NCBI GenBank assembly: GCA_002708845.1
Contig: PAPI01000021.1
Coordinates: 1 to 49,374, forward strand
Direction: 5' to 3'
Source: Leeuwenhoekiella sp.
GTDB lineage: Bacteria; Bacteroidota; Bacteroidia; Flavobacteriales; Flavobacteriaceae
Length of the DNA stretch: 49,374 bases
Shown here piece by piece: positions 18,609-27,080 of the stretch. The notes below the pieces were generated by a model. That model was given only the letters and a program-made list of their open reading frames with translations, was not told the DNA's origin and did not search any database. Within the stretch, counting starts at the first letter, position 1. Every line of letters starts with the position of its first letter. Position numbers and translations under genes: made by a program.

Positions 18609-19088
18609 TTATCGAAAAAGCATAAAAAATAGGGCAAATATCAGCAGAATATACATAAGCCAATAGAGCTTAAAATGTAGCGGATTGCTACCAAATAGCA
18701 TTTTGGTCACTTTAAACATAAAAGGCCTGTGCTTCGCAATAAAATTATAGCCGTGATCGCTCAGTTTCCTGAAAACACTACTTTTCTGATACCAATTGTG
18801 AAACGGATATTTTTTGCCCTTAGCATAATCATAACTTCGATAGGCAGAGTCTGGACCCGCGTAAATTGTCCCGTCAGGTTCAACAAGGCGACTTGCTTTT
18901 TTAAATTCCTTTAAGGGAAAATCAGGAAAGTCAGCTGCAGCTTCCTGATAGGTTCTATACTTGAGAGCTTCTCCGGTCATAGCTTGCCACCGAGTAACCC
19001 AGTATTTACAAAAGCCACAGGTTCCGTCCCAAATGAGTACCGGTTTTTCTTTAGGAGGAAATTTAGTCTGTGTTATTTTCTGAAACAT
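18609..19088 (-). CDS. DCC (DUF393) family thiol-disulfide oxidoreductase-like protein
   Basis: The 159-residue product starts [20 protein letters not shown] and carries the DCC motif as DGTCGFCKYWVTRW near residues 22-35. Then come YAGPDSAYRSYDY and a C-terminal hydrophobic helix (YWLMYILLIFALFFMLF), suggesting a membrane anchor. The CxxC pair suggests redox chemistry but no substrate is known. An alternative ATG at 19109 adds seven residues. Its start overlaps the end of the AI-2E-family gene by 26 bases, so the VOC, permease and DCC genes form one operon. Confidence 0.75.
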   Translation of the reverse strand: MFQKITQTKFPPKEKPVLIWDGTCGFCKYWVTRWQAMTGEALKYRTYQEAAADFPDFPLKEFKKASRLVEPDGTIYAGPDSAYRSYDYAKGKKYPFHNWYQKSSVFRKLSDHGYNFIAKHRPFMFKVTKMLFGSNPLHFKLYWLMYILLIFALFFMLFR

Positions 19089-20124
19089 GTTTCTCCTGAT
19101 GTTGTTCAAGTAAAGTGTCAGAATCTCCGTATTCCTGCTTATAAATTTTTACTATTAGTAAAAACAAGCTAATAAGTAGGGGGCCAAAGATTAACCCGAT
19201 AAACCCAAAGAGTGGAACCCCAACAATCACCCCTATAAGTGTGACCAAAGGATGTACATTAGCTAGTCGCTCCAGCACATATAAGCGTATCAGATTGTCT
19301 GTAGAGCCTACCACAACAAGGCCATAAATTCCTATTCCTAAAGCCTGAAGGTTATTTCCGCTAGCGATCATTAAAATAACGACGGGTGCAATACCCAGTA
19401 AGGTTCCTACAAAGGGAATCATACTACCTATAGCTGTTATTACAAACCAGAAAAAAGGATCAGGTACGCCAAAAATGAAAAAGCCTATCAGTGCTACAAT
19501 TCCCTGAGCCAGAGCAACAAGTGGAATGCCTAAAGCATTACTCTTTACCATCGCCCTGCTTTCTTCTCCTATGCGTTTTATATTGTCTTTCCCTAACGGA
19601 ATAAATGCATATAAATAGCGATGCAGTTTTTCGCGGTTAACCAGCATATAATACAAAATGAAGTACATAATACCGACGGCGATAAATACGTTGAAGGTGC
19701 CGCCTGCAAGATTTTGCAAATTGGTAGAGACCCATCCGGTTATGGCATTTGTGTCAATAGATTCACTCACTTTAAAACCCAGATCTGCCTCCCAGACTCC
19801 TATTTGATCTTTAATGACCTCAATAACGCGCTCTGAATTATTTACAGCTTTACCAATTTTGTTGGTTAGCATCATAACGGTTAATCCTATAGGTACTAAT
19901 ATTACCAGGAATGAGCCCAACATAGCCAAACCGGCAGCATAGCCTGCTTTCCAGCCTCTTTTAATAAGTCTTTCAACAGTATTAGTTAAAAGAACATACA
20001 GGGTGATCGCACCCAAAACTCCTGATAAATATGGAGTCATTTCTTCAATAATTAATACCGAAAGAAATAAAATAAGCAGTATTAAAAAGAGTTGCCTTAC
20101 GAGTTCGGGTTTGAGTCTGTTCAT
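19063..20124 (-). CDS. AI-2E family transporter (PerM/YdiK-like permease)
   Basis: The 353-residue membrane protein has about eight hydrophobic segments, beginning at residues 10-30 and 33-50, with a soluble central part around 90-150 ([20 protein letters not shown]). The C-terminal half has [40 protein letters not shown] and [20 protein letters not shown] followed by LIFGP, the family signature. Members have been linked to autoinducer-2 export and to sodium/proton exchange; sequence does not say which. The ATG overlaps the stop of the VOC gene by 4 bases (ATGA), indicating translational coupling. Confidence 0.88.
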   Translation of the reverse strand: MNRLKPELVRQLFLILLILFLSVLIIEEMTPYLSGVLGAITLYVLLTNTVERLIKRGWKAGYAAGLAMLGSFLVILVPIGLTVMMLTNKIGKAVNNSERVIEVIKDQIGVWEADLGFKVSESIDTNAITGWVSTNLQNLAGGTFNVFIAVGIMYFILYYMLVNREKLHRYLYAFIPLGKDNIKRIGEESRAMVKSNALGIPLVALAQGIVALIGFFIFGVPDPFFWFVITAIGSMIPFVGTLLGIAPVVILMIASGNNLQALGIGIYGLVVVGSTDNLIRLYVLERLANVHPLVTLIGVIVGVPLFGFIGLIFGPLLISLFLLIVKIYKQEYGDSDTLLEQHQEKHVSENNTD

Positions 20125-20540
20125 TTGGCAAAGAGTTGAGAGATGTCTTTAAAGCTTTTAAATTCCAATGCATTTCCGCAAGGGTCGTAAAAGAACAATG
20201 TTGCCTGTTCTCCGGGTAAGCCTTCAAACCTGATGTAAGGTTCAATTACAAACTCAATGTTTTTTTGTTTCAGTTTTTCTGCAAATTGATGAAAATCATC
20301 CCACGGAAGTACCACGCCAAAATGGGGAACAGGCACTTCTTTACCATCTACTGAATTGTGATGCACCTCATCCTGATCGCTTTTGGGCTTATAATGGATC
20401 ACAAGCTGGTGTCCAAAAAAATCAAAGTCAACCCAATGATCATTACTGCGACCTTCGGTTAACTCAAGGGTGTCTCTATAGAAAATTCGGGCTTTCTGTA
20501 CGTCATCAACAGGGATAGCCAGGTGAAAAGGTGCGGGCAT
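20121..20540 (-). CDS. VOC (glyoxalase/dioxygenase) family protein
   Basis: The 139-residue product has the two-module vicinal oxygen chelate fold. Module one is [20 protein letters not shown] and module two starts [18 protein letters not shown], with candidate metal ligands His5, a His in the HFGVV stretch and the Glu in [10 protein letters not shown]. The [15 protein letters not shown] ending is typical. Substrate is unknown; members include glyoxalases, dioxygenases and resistance proteins. It is the first gene of a three-gene operon and overlaps the permease gene by 4 bases. Confidence 0.82.
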   Translation of the reverse strand: MPAPFHLAIPVDDVQKARIFYRDTLELTEGRSNDHWVDFDFFGHQLVIHYKPKSDQDEVHHNSVDGKEVPVPHFGVVLPWDDFHQFAEKLKQKNIEFVIEPYIRFEGLPGEQATLFFYDPCGNALEFKSFKDISQLFAK

Positions 20541-20561
20541 TAATTGGTGTTTTTGGTTGTT

Positions 20562-20807
20562 TTAGTTATTGCGCAGGGCTTCAATGAGTTCTCTTTTACT
20601 CATTTTAGAACGGCCTTCTATGCCAACATTTTGCGCTTGTTTGTAAAGTTCTTCTTTAGTTCGGTCCTCATAATCTTTGGCTTTGCCACCTTTTTTACCC
20701 GCATTTTGGGTGTTGGCGATGCGTGCGGACTTCTCCTTACTATAACCTTGCTCTCTTAGCGCTTCATACTGGTCTTCATTTTTAACTGAGGGTCTCTCGT
20801 CTGCCAT
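20562..20807 (-). CDS. small basic protein with a Rho N-terminal-like/SAP-like motif
   Basis: The 81-residue product starts MADERPSVKNEDQYEALREQ at ATG 20807; the frame runs two codons further to a TTG. It is highly charged, with GYSKEKSARIANTQNAGKKG in the middle and a C-terminal helix-extended-helix, TKEELYKQAQNVGIEGRSKM followed by SKRELIEALRN, of the type seen in the N-terminal domain of Rho and in SAP-like modules. Such proteins are common and uncharacterised, possibly nucleic-acid associated or stress-related. It lies 21 bases upstream of the VOC gene on the same strand and may be cotranscribed. Confidence 0.72.
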   Translation of the reverse strand: MADERPSVKNEDQYEALREQGYSKEKSARIANTQNAGKKGGKAKDYEDRTKEELYKQAQNVGIEGRSKMSKRELIEALRNN

Positions 20808-20899
20808 ACTCAATAATTCTAAAGTGATTTCTTAAAATTAAATGGAATTTATGAGTTGATACGTATGATTAACACAGGTTTATAAACTGAAGCATATTA

Positions 20900-21700
20900 C
20901 TATTGATTTCTGCGACGTCTGGGGCCGGAGGGGGTAAATCCTTTTCTGGCTGAAACTTCATTTTGCTGATCATCGTAAGTTTTTGAGCTGCCTTCCAGGA
21001 GCGAGTTGAGTTCGGCAAGTTCAGCAGGGGTAAAGTGGCGGTATTTGCCCACGGCAAGATCAAGATGCACATTCATTATGCGCACGCGCTTAAGGCGGGT
21101 TACTTCATAGCCCAGGTACTCGCACATACGGCGAATTTGACGGTTAAGCCCCTGTGTCAATATAATTTTAAATCGGTTTTTGCCTAGTTGTTCTACCTCA
21201 CATTTACGTGTGATGGTATCCAGTATGGGTAGACCATCTGACATACGCTTTACAAAAGATGCGGTAACCGGTTTATCAACCTCAACGATATACTCTTTAT
21301 CGTGATTGTTACGGGCGCGTAGAATTTTATTGACGATATCCCCGTCATTGGTTAAGAAAATAAGACCTTCACTGGCTTTATCGAGTCGGCCAACCGGGAA
21401 AATTCGTGTGGGGTAATTGATAAAGTCAATAATATTGTCTTTTTCCACACGTGTGTCTGTAGTACACACAATACCTACCGGTTTATTAAAAACAAGGTAA
21501 ACAGGTTTGTCTTTTTCCTGCACAACCAACTTGCCGTCAACACGAATTTCATCCGCAGTTGTGACTTTTGTACCCATCTCGGGTACTGAGCCATTTATGG
21601 TAATACGCCCGGCGTCAATAAGTTTATCGGCTTCCCTGCGTGAGCAGAATCCAAGTTCGCTGAGGTATTTGTTTATTCGTGTTGGTGTCTCGCCGGTCAT
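20900..21700 (-). CDS. rluF: 23S rRNA pseudouridine synthase RluF
   Basis: The 266-residue product has an N-terminal S4 domain (TRINKYLSELGFCSRREADK, residues 7-26, and AGRITINGS) and an RsuA/RluB/E/F-type catalytic domain with the aspartate in FPVGRLDKASEGLIFLTNDG (Asp107) and LTQGLNRQIRRMCEYLGYEV. The LNRQIRRMCEYLGYEVTRLK pattern and overall length match RluF, which modifies U2604 of 23S rRNA. A basic Arg-rich tail (GPRRRRNQ) ends the protein. It is 10 bases downstream of the alpha/beta hydrolase gene and likely cotranscribed. Confidence 0.88.
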   Translation of the reverse strand: MTGETPTRINKYLSELGFCSRREADKLIDAGRITINGSVPEMGTKVTTADEIRVDGKLVVQEKDKPVYLVFNKPVGIVCTTDTRVEKDNIIDFINYPTRIFPVGRLDKASEGLIFLTNDGDIVNKILRARNNHDKEYIVEVDKPVTASFVKRMSDGLPILDTITRKCEVEQLGKNRFKIILTQGLNRQIRRMCEYLGYEVTRLKRVRIMNVHLDLAVGKYRHFTPAELAELNSLLEGSSKTYDDQQNEVSARKGFTPSGPRRRRNQ

Positions 21701-21710
21701 AGGTTTTGGA

Positions 21711-22550
21711 TTATTTCGAAAGGAAATTTATTATTTTCTCATTAACCTCCTTGTCGTACAGGCTGTGATTGAGTCCTTTGGTTTCTATATATTCTGAATT
21801 TTTCAGTGCTTTATGAATTGCTTGCGAGCCTGTTGCAGGGGTAATGGTATCTTCCTTATCGTGAATAAGCAGTGTGGGAGTCTGTATTTTTTTCGCGAAG
21901 GCGGAAGAAGAAAAATCTTTAGTTTTAAAGTTGAAACGCCTTTTGAAAAATTCTTCTAAGGCATCAATTGCTTTTTGATTAAGGCCTAAAATAGCCCGGT
22001 ATTGATCAACAAGACTATCCAGTTTATCGGGGGCGCCTAAAATTACCAGTTTCTCCATTTCTGTGGCTGAAGTTTGCGCCTGATTAAACAAAACGGTCAT
22101 ACCGCCCATAGAATGACCAATGAGGAATGTCGGTTTGTATAGGGCAATAACCTCGTCCAAAACTTTGCTGTAAATGGGAACATAGAGATATTTACCACTA
22201 CTGTAGCCGTGTGCAGGTGCGTCAAAGGCAATAATATTATAACTTTCTTTTTGTAGCCTGTGAATCATTTCCTTCCATCGGTGTGAATGACTCTCCCAGC
22301 CGTGAACCAAAACAATGGTTTTGCCAGTACCCTGCCATCTGTAAGGTTGAATGGTGATACCTTCAATTTCTATTTTAGGTTCCAGATTAGAGTCTAAAAA
22401 GTCCTGATGATGCGGTCCTATCTTTCCCTGACGGGGTTTGCTAAAAACGCGAAAGGCTTTTCGCGCAGCTGCGCGCGGATTTATATAAGCGAGACTGTTA
22501 ATGTAGAAGCTTAAAGATCCTATAAAGAGTTTTTTGAATAGTTTTTGCAT
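21711..22550 (-). CDS. alpha/beta hydrolase
   Basis: The 279-residue protein has a hydrophobic N-terminus (LFIGSLSFYINSLAYINPRA) and an alpha/beta hydrolase domain from about residue 65. It contains the oxyanion-side VLVHGWESHSHRW, the nucleophile elbow IGHSMGGMT, the acid in LLIHDKEDTITP and the histidine in KGLNHSLYDK. It is a serine hydrolase of unknown substrate, possibly membrane-associated. The start ATG at 22550 follows immediately after the T-tract of a terminator-like hairpin, leaving no room for an ordinary leader. The family N-terminus argues the start is right. Confidence 0.82.
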   Translation of the reverse strand: MQKLFKKLFIGSLSFYINSLAYINPRAAARKAFRVFSKPRQGKIGPHHQDFLDSNLEPKIEIEGITIQPYRWQGTGKTIVLVHGWESHSHRWKEMIHRLQKESYNIIAFDAPAHGYSSGKYLYVPIYSKVLDEVIALYKPTFLIGHSMGGMTVLFNQAQTSATEMEKLVILGAPDKLDSLVDQYRAILGLNQKAIDALEEFFKRRFNFKTKDFSSSAFAKKIQTPTLLIHDKEDTITPATGSQAIHKALKNSEYIETKGLNHSLYDKEVNEKIINFLSK

Positions 22551-22576
22551 AAAAAAGCCCTCCTGAATGGGAGGGC
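22551..22576 (-). terminator. terminator touching the start codon of the alpha/beta hydrolase gene
   Basis: On the minus strand GCCCTCC pairs with GGAGGGC (22557-22563 with 22570-22576), followed by TTTTTT (22556-22551) and then directly by ATG (22550-22548). It would end transcripts of the 22599-22802 gene just before the hydrolase start codon. Confidence 0.8.
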
Positions 22577-22598
22577 AAATATACGATTTAGCAGGCTG

Positions 22599-22802
22599 TT
22601 ACTTCTTGCTTTCAGATTCAATTACATCAGTATCTTTTCGGTATTTAAGCAGTGATATTCCGGAAAGGAAAAATATACCACCCAAAATGGCGAGTGCCCA
22701 CGGGCTCAAGCCGGTGCTTAGACTACCAAAAATACCCATCACACCTGTTACTAATGCGATCGCTCCACCTATTACCATGATAAGTGCTAATATCTTTATC
22801 AT
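22599..22802 (-). CDS. small membrane protein, function unknown
   Basis: The 67-residue product has two hydrophobic helices, about residues 3-25 (ILALIMVIGGAIALVTGVMG) and 34-53 (WALAILGGIFFLSGISLL), with a Gly-rich loop, and a charged tail (KYRKDTDVIESESKK). Both ends are probably cytoplasmic. I do not recognise a named family. It is followed by a hairpin terminator before the alpha/beta hydrolase gene, and 137 bases separate it from the cupin gene. Confidence 0.65.
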   Translation of the reverse strand: MIKILALIMVIGGAIALVTGVMGIFGSLSTGLSPWALAILGGIFFLSGISLLKYRKDTDVIESESKK

Positions 22803-22939
22803 AATTTTAAATTAATGGTTATGGAGCTAAAGTAGTGGATTGCATTGAAAGCTTTATATAGATTAACGAGCCTTTAAGCAAGAATTAATACATCATTATA
22901 AATTGCTGCACATTAGTGAATTATAGAAATTGAGACTTT

Positions 22940-23305
22940 CTATTCTTCTTCGCGATTTACTTTTTCAAAGTCAAAAGCAGACTTACATACCGAAATATAC
23001 GTACACGGTGCATCAAAGGGGTTGCTGTATCGCACCCGCGTCCCGGCTTTAATCTGGATAGATTCACCAGCGCTAAGTGTGAGTTGTTTCCCATTAATCT
23101 CAAATTGCTTTTTACCACTAATGACAAAGGTGTACTCGTCAAATTCGGGAGTTTGAAAAGGTTCGCTCCAATGCGGCGGCGCTACCATATGGGCAATGCT
23201 CAGGTCGCTTTGACTGGTGCTGGCTTTGCCAAAATGTTCACCAATGTACTTGCCGTCATCGGTCGGGACTACAAAAGGTTTTTTTTGAATGAAATACGCG
23301 CTCAC
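22940..23305 (-). CDS. cupin domain-containing protein
   Basis: The 121-residue protein is a single-domain cupin. Its first motif, PPHWSEPFQTPEFDEYTFVI, has the histidine and glutamate positions expected for metal binding, and its second is LTLSAGESIQIKAGTRVRYS. It is probably a small sugar-binding or regulatory-type cupin; substrate is unknown. The start is GTG at 23305 (GTG AGC GCG); no ATG precedes the conserved region. It lies 26 bases downstream of the lipoprotein gene on the same strand. Confidence 0.75.
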   Translation of the reverse strand: MSAYFIQKKPFVVPTDDGKYIGEHFGKASTSQSDLSIAHMVAPPHWSEPFQTPEFDEYTFVISGKKQFEINGKQLTLSAGESIQIKAGTRVRYSNPFDAPCTYISVCKSAFDFEKVNREEE

Positions 23306-23331
23306 GGTTTTAATTTTTAAAAGGCTTACTA

Positions 23332-23877
23332 TTACCAGCCTATCATAAAGTATTTGATTTTTGCTGCATCGGGGATCTCAGCTTCGGTCACCTTAGCTTC
23401 CATGTCAAAGCGCAACTCACCCTGAAGTTCTTTACGATCAATAGTGAAATAAGCATTGATGTCGTCAACAAAGACCACCACGCTGCTTATGAGCGTTTCA
23501 ATACGCGAAATCTCGTAAGCATCTGTCAAATCTTTAAAAGTGGAGTTGAGATTAATCCCGGCTTCGGTAGTATATCTTGGATCAAATATCTGAACGGTCC
23601 TTATGGTTTTTGGGTCGCCTTCTTTTATAGGCATTAGACTCAAAAGCTGTTTCCCACCTTTCTCATATACCTCAATCGCATTAATGTTTAATTCCTCGCT
23701 TAGTCCGCTGTTTTGATCTACGACACTGTCGTTTGCGAATATGGTCTTGAGGTCGCTCACAGGAGTCTCTTTTGTCAGGGGGCCTACCTGAGTGGGAGTT
23801 ACCTTAAAAGGGTTTTCTTTTGAACAAGATGTGAATAGCAAACCGGCAAGTAAACCGGCAAAAAGTATTTTTTTCAT
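23332..23877 (-). CDS. putative lipoprotein, function unknown
   Basis: The 181-residue protein begins MKKILFAGLLAGLLFTSCSK, a type II signal peptide with lipobox LFTSC and lipidation Cys18. The mature part has no cysteine and no recognised domain. It contains VGPLTKETPVSDLKTIFAND and VQIFDPRYTTEAGINLNSTF followed by KDL, a style seen in flavobacterial lipoproteins of about 180 residues. It is presumably anchored in the outer membrane or periplasm. It starts 14 bases after the HerA-like ATPase gene and is probably cotranscribed, though no functional link is apparent. Confidence 0.75.
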   Translation of the reverse strand: MKKILFAGLLAGLLFTSCSKENPFKVTPTQVGPLTKETPVSDLKTIFANDSVVDQNSGLSEELNINAIEVYEKGGKQLLSLMPIKEGDPKTIRTVQIFDPRYTTEAGINLNSTFKDLTDAYEISRIETLISSVVVFVDDINAYFTIDRKELQGELRFDMEAKVTEAEIPDAAKIKYFMIGW

Positions 23878-23891
23878 AAAAATCAGAAGGG

Positions 23892-25415
23892 TTATTTTTT
23901 AATCATTTTGTTTAAAATCCCCAGTACTCCGCGTATGACGGTAGCACTGGTGAGTACTTTTATAATGGCTTTTTCTGTGGTACTGCTGCTAGAACGACTG
24001 CTGCTGCGTTTAACTGTTGCACGCTCGTCCCGGGCTTTTTCTTTAGCTTCTTCGGTTTCTGCCTTTTTAATTTTGGCATTTAAGATTTCGTAAGCGCTCT
24101 CACGATCAATACTGTCGTTATATTTAGGTATTAAAGAAGACTCTCGGTTTATCTCGTCAATTTCTGTCTGGCTTAATATATCCATCCGCGACATAGGCGC
24201 GCGCATCATGGTAGCAGCAAGAGGTGTGGGGCGGCCTTTTTCATCAAGGGCAGAAACCAGCGCTTCACCTGTACCAAGGGAAGTGAGCACTTCTGTAGTA
24301 TCGTAATATTCAGAAATGGGGTAGTTTTCTGCAGTCAGTTTAATGGCTTTACGGTCTTTTGCGGTAAAGGCACGCAATGCGTGTTGAATCTTTAATCCTA
24401 ACTGGCTTAATACTCCGTCAGGTACATCGGTAGGGTTTTGGGTAACAAAATATAAACCAACTCCTTTAGAACGAATGAGTTTGACAATACTTTCTATCTG
24501 ACTGTGCAGCGCTTTTGAAGCTTCCTGAAAAATAAGGTGCGCTTCATCAATAAAGATAACCAGCTCCGGCTGATCACTGTCTCCCTGCTCCGGGAATGTA
24601 CTGTAAATCTCTGCAAGTAAACTCAGCATAAAGGTCGAAAACAGCTTCGGGCGATCCTGAATATCGGTAAGCCTGATGATGTTAATCTTTCCTCTTCCGT
24701 TTTCATCCAAACGCAACAGATCGTTTACTTCAAAAGACTTTTCGCCAAAGAAGATATCTGCTCCCTGTTGTTCAAGCTGAACGATTTTACGCAGAATAGA
24801 ACCCGCCGAAGAGGTTGAAATACGGCCGTACAACTCCTGAATCTCGTCGCTGCCTTCGTCGGTTGCGTATTGCAGTACTTTTTTAAAATCATTAAGATCC
24901 AGTAATGGTAAACTCTTGTCATCGCAATATTTAAAAAGGATGGCGATAATACCGGCCTGAGCATCTGAAGCATCGAGAATACGCGAAAATAACACAGGAC
25001 CAAATTCACTCACCGTTGCCCGAAGTCGCACTCCATTTTGTTCAGAAAGGGTCAAAAGCTCAACCGGAAAATCTTTGGCTTCAAACGGCAGGCCTATTTT
25101 CTCATGGCGCTCGTCTATTTTGGGATGTCCGGGGCTTGCTTTTGCGATCCCACTTAAATCTCCCTTCATATCCATCAACAGCACAGGAACCCCCTTTTCT
25201 GAAAGATTTTCAGCCAGTACCTGCAAAGTTTTCGTTTTTCCGGTACCTGTAGCGCCGGCTATCAGGCCGTGGCGGTTCATAGTTTTTAAGGGTATTTTGA
25301 CGTGAGCGCCGGTAATGGTCTGGCCGTTAAGCATAGCTGCGCCTACAACAATTGATTCCCCTTTAAAGCTATTACCTGCAATGATGTGTTCTTTAAAAGC
25401 TTCCGTTTGATCCAT
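23892..25415 (-). CDS. HerA-like helicase / DUF853 family ATPase
   Basis: The 507-residue protein is a HerA/FtsK-type P-loop ATPase of the DUF853 group: Walker A GATGTGKT at residues 54-61, LLMDMKGDLSGIAKA after strand 2, Walker B LVIFIDEAHLIF and the sensor-like GLYFVTQNPTDVPDGVLSQL. The C-terminal third is charged and coiled-coil-like (AKIKKAETEEAKEKARDERA) followed by Ser-rich sequence. HerA proteins translocate on DNA, often with the nuclease NurA, but no NurA or defence partner is nearby, so this is probably the housekeeping solo form. It is the first gene of a short operon with the lipoprotein and maybe the cupin. Confidence 0.85.
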   Translation of the reverse strand: MDQTEAFKEHIIAGNSFKGESIVVGAAMLNGQTITGAHVKIPLKTMNRHGLIAGATGTGKTKTLQVLAENLSEKGVPVLLMDMKGDLSGIAKASPGHPKIDERHEKIGLPFEAKDFPVELLTLSEQNGVRLRATVSEFGPVLFSRILDASDAQAGIIAILFKYCDDKSLPLLDLNDFKKVLQYATDEGSDEIQELYGRISTSSAGSILRKIVQLEQQGADIFFGEKSFEVNDLLRLDENGRGKINIIRLTDIQDRPKLFSTFMLSLLAEIYSTFPEQGDSDQPELVIFIDEAHLIFQEASKALHSQIESIVKLIRSKGVGLYFVTQNPTDVPDGVLSQLGLKIQHALRAFTAKDRKAIKLTAENYPISEYYDTTEVLTSLGTGEALVSALDEKGRPTPLAATMMRAPMSRMDILSQTEIDEINRESSLIPKYNDSIDRESAYEILNAKIKKAETEEAKEKARDERATVKRSSSRSSSSTTEKAIIKVLTSATVIRGVLGILNKMIKK

Positions 25416-25532
25416 CGCTTAGATTTTGGTTTAAAAATAAGGATAAGATTGATATTACAAACGCTTCCCTAAAATTACCTGTTAAGACCACGTTCAAGAG
25501 CGACCATTTTAATCAAATAAAATACACTTCAC

Positions 25533-25563
25533 TTGGGCATAGATTTCTTGCGGTGTATCTTTG
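25533..25563 (+). promoter_or_regulatory. promoter of queE
   Basis: TTG (25533-25535), a 20-base spacer and a perfect TATCTTTG (25556-25563) form a consensus flavobacterial promoter. The queE ATG at 25570 is only 6 bases further, so transcription probably starts at or within a base or two of it. Confidence 0.8.
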
Positions 25564-25569
25564 CGGCCT

Positions 25570-26202
25570 ATGAAAAAAGAGGCTATAGCAAGCAGAGTAG
25601 AGTTAGGAGAATTACTCCCCCTCATGGAGGAGTTTTACACCATTCAGGGTGAAGGCCATCACACAGGTACTGCCGCCTATTTTATACGAGTAGGTGGTTG
25701 TGATGTAGGCTGCCATTGGTGTGACGTGAAAGAAAGCTGGGACGCGGCTATACATCCGCCTACAGAAGCTGCTGCGATAGTTGCTAATGCTAAAAAGTAT
25801 AGCAAAACTATAGTTATAACAGGAGGAGAGCCGCTGATGTGGGATATGGAGCATCTTACCGGTTTACTTAAAGCCGAAGGTATGCAGGTGCATATTGAAA
25901 CCTCAGGAGCTTATGAGCTTACCGGGAGTTGGGACTGGATTTGTCTTTCTCCCAAAAAGCGTATGCTTCCTAAACCCCGCATTTATAATGAAGCAAACGA
26001 ACTTAAAGTGATTATATATAATAAATCGGATTTTGCTTTTGCTGAAGAACATGCGGCGAAGGTAAATGCCGGTTGCGAATTATACCTACAGCCAGAATGG
26101 AGCGTTCGTGAAAAGATGACGCCGTTGATTGTAGATTATGTGATGGCAAATCCCAAGTGGAAAATAAGTTTACAAACACACAAATACCTTAATATTCCCT
26201 AG
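25570..26202 (+). CDS. queE: 7-carboxy-7-deazaguanine synthase
   Basis: The 210-residue radical SAM enzyme has PLMEEFYTIQGEGHHTGTAA, the cluster motif CDVGCHWC (CxxxCxxC) near residues 46-53, the SAM-binding TGGEPLMW, and CLSPKKRMLPKP. It converts carboxytetrahydropterin to 7-carboxy-7-deazaguanine on the way to queuosine. Its pathway entry enzyme, GTP cyclohydrolase I (folE), is also in the window but far away. The frame begins with TTG at 25561, but that lies inside the promoter box, so the ATG at 25570 is preferred and the mRNA may be leaderless. It stands alone and ends at a two-way terminator. Confidence 0.92.
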   Translation: MKKEAIASRVELGELLPLMEEFYTIQGEGHHTGTAAYFIRVGGCDVGCHWCDVKESWDAAIHPPTEAAAIVANAKKYSKTIVITGGEPLMWDMEHLTGLLKAEGMQVHIETSGAYELTGSWDWICLSPKKRMLPKPRIYNEANELKVIIYNKSDFAFAEEHAAKVNAGCELYLQPEWSVREKMTPLIVDYVMANPKWKISLQTHKYLNIP

Positions 26203-26236
26203 TTTCAGCTTTCAATCTGAAAGTATAAAGAATAGA

Positions 26237-26266
26237 AAAGCCCCTTCATTTGGAAGGGGCTTTCTT
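26237..26266. terminator. bidirectional terminator between queE and the DUF2911 gene
   Basis: AAAGCCCCTTC (26237-26247) pairs with GAAGGGGCTTT (26253-26263) around ATTTG. Short T-runs are present on both strands, between two convergent genes. Confidence 0.8.
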
Positions 26267-26292
26267 GTATATCTTAATGTCTTATTAGAGAT

Positions 26293-26835
26293 CTATTCTT
26301 CAACTTCCTCGATAGGAATCTGAATGTAAGTATCATCCCAGCCTAAGAACATATCTGAACCGGCTTCGGTGGGTTGAAAAGAAATTGAAAACGACTCGAT
26401 TGGAGCTGCGGTTTTATGGGCTGGCGTAGTAAAACGTGCAAGATCCCGTTCTTTCTTATAGCCGTAAGCACCCCAGGTATCCAGATCTTTGTTTAAAATA
26501 ACCGTCCATTCTTTTTGACCGGGAATTGTAAAGAGTGTGTATGTACCTGCAGGGATGAGTTTATCTCCAACCATCATATCTTCATAAAATTTGATTTCGG
26601 TAGACTCGTTAGCACCGGTACGCCATACTTCACCGTATTTTTCAAGTTTTCCAAAGATTTCACGTCCTTTCTTTTGAGGGCGGCTGTAAATCACCCGTAC
26701 TCTAGGGGCTTTGTCCTGCCCGCGGTACATCGCAATGTCAAGCGGACTTTTATCGGGTTCGCTAAATTTTTGGGCCTCTACATTTAAACCTGCCAGTAGA
26801 AAGGCAATCACTAAAGTCTTTACTAAATAATTCAT
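26293..26835 (-). CDS. DUF2911 domain-containing secreted protein
   Basis: The 180-residue protein has a signal peptide (MNYLVKTLVIAFLLAGLNVE-AQ) and the DUF2911 core: RVRVIYSRPQKKGREIFG, YGEVWRTGANESTEIKFYED, IPAGTYTLFTIPGQKEWTVI and NKDLDTWGAYGYK. This beta-rich domain is widespread in Bacteroidota and its function is unknown. It is presumably periplasmic. It is monocistronic, convergent with queE and divergent from asnB. Confidence 0.88.
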   Translation of the reverse strand: MNYLVKTLVIAFLLAGLNVEAQKFSEPDKSPLDIAMYRGQDKAPRVRVIYSRPQKKGREIFGKLEKYGEVWRTGANESTEIKFYEDMMVGDKLIPAGTYTLFTIPGQKEWTVILNKDLDTWGAYGYKKERDLARFTTPAHKTAAPIESFSISFQPTEAGSDMFLGWDDTYIQIPIEEVEE

Positions 26836-26996
26836 TATGTTTTGTTTATGAAGTGGATATCAAGTTTTGTGCAAAAGTACAATGTTGAGCCACTTTTCTT
26901 TAGTTAATAGCATCTTAAAATCCTATTTGTAATTTGAAAACTGGAAAAGTGTCAAATAAGCTTTCAAAATGAACTAAATAACTTTATTTAAGTTTA

Positions 26997-27012
26997 TATA
27001 TGTAACCATATA
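26997..27012. promoter_or_regulatory. palindrome upstream of asnB, possible operator
   Basis: TATATG (26997-27002) and CATATA (27007-27012) are perfect inverted arms around TAAC. The site lies about 35 bases before CATCTTTG (27047-27054), a one-mismatch match to TAnnTTTG that could be the asnB -7 box. AT-rich palindromes arise easily by chance. Confidence 0.3.
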
Positions 27013-27080
27013 GTCATTTTTTGTTTTCGGTTTGGAATGTAAATCACATCTTTGAACCATCAAATTAAAACAATACGATT

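Noticed and set aside
23892-25415. HerA-like ATPase as part of a defence system
   Set aside because: No NurA, SIR2, nuclease or other defence partner is adjacent; neighbours are a lipoprotein, a cupin and queE, and the protein matches the solo DUF853 form.
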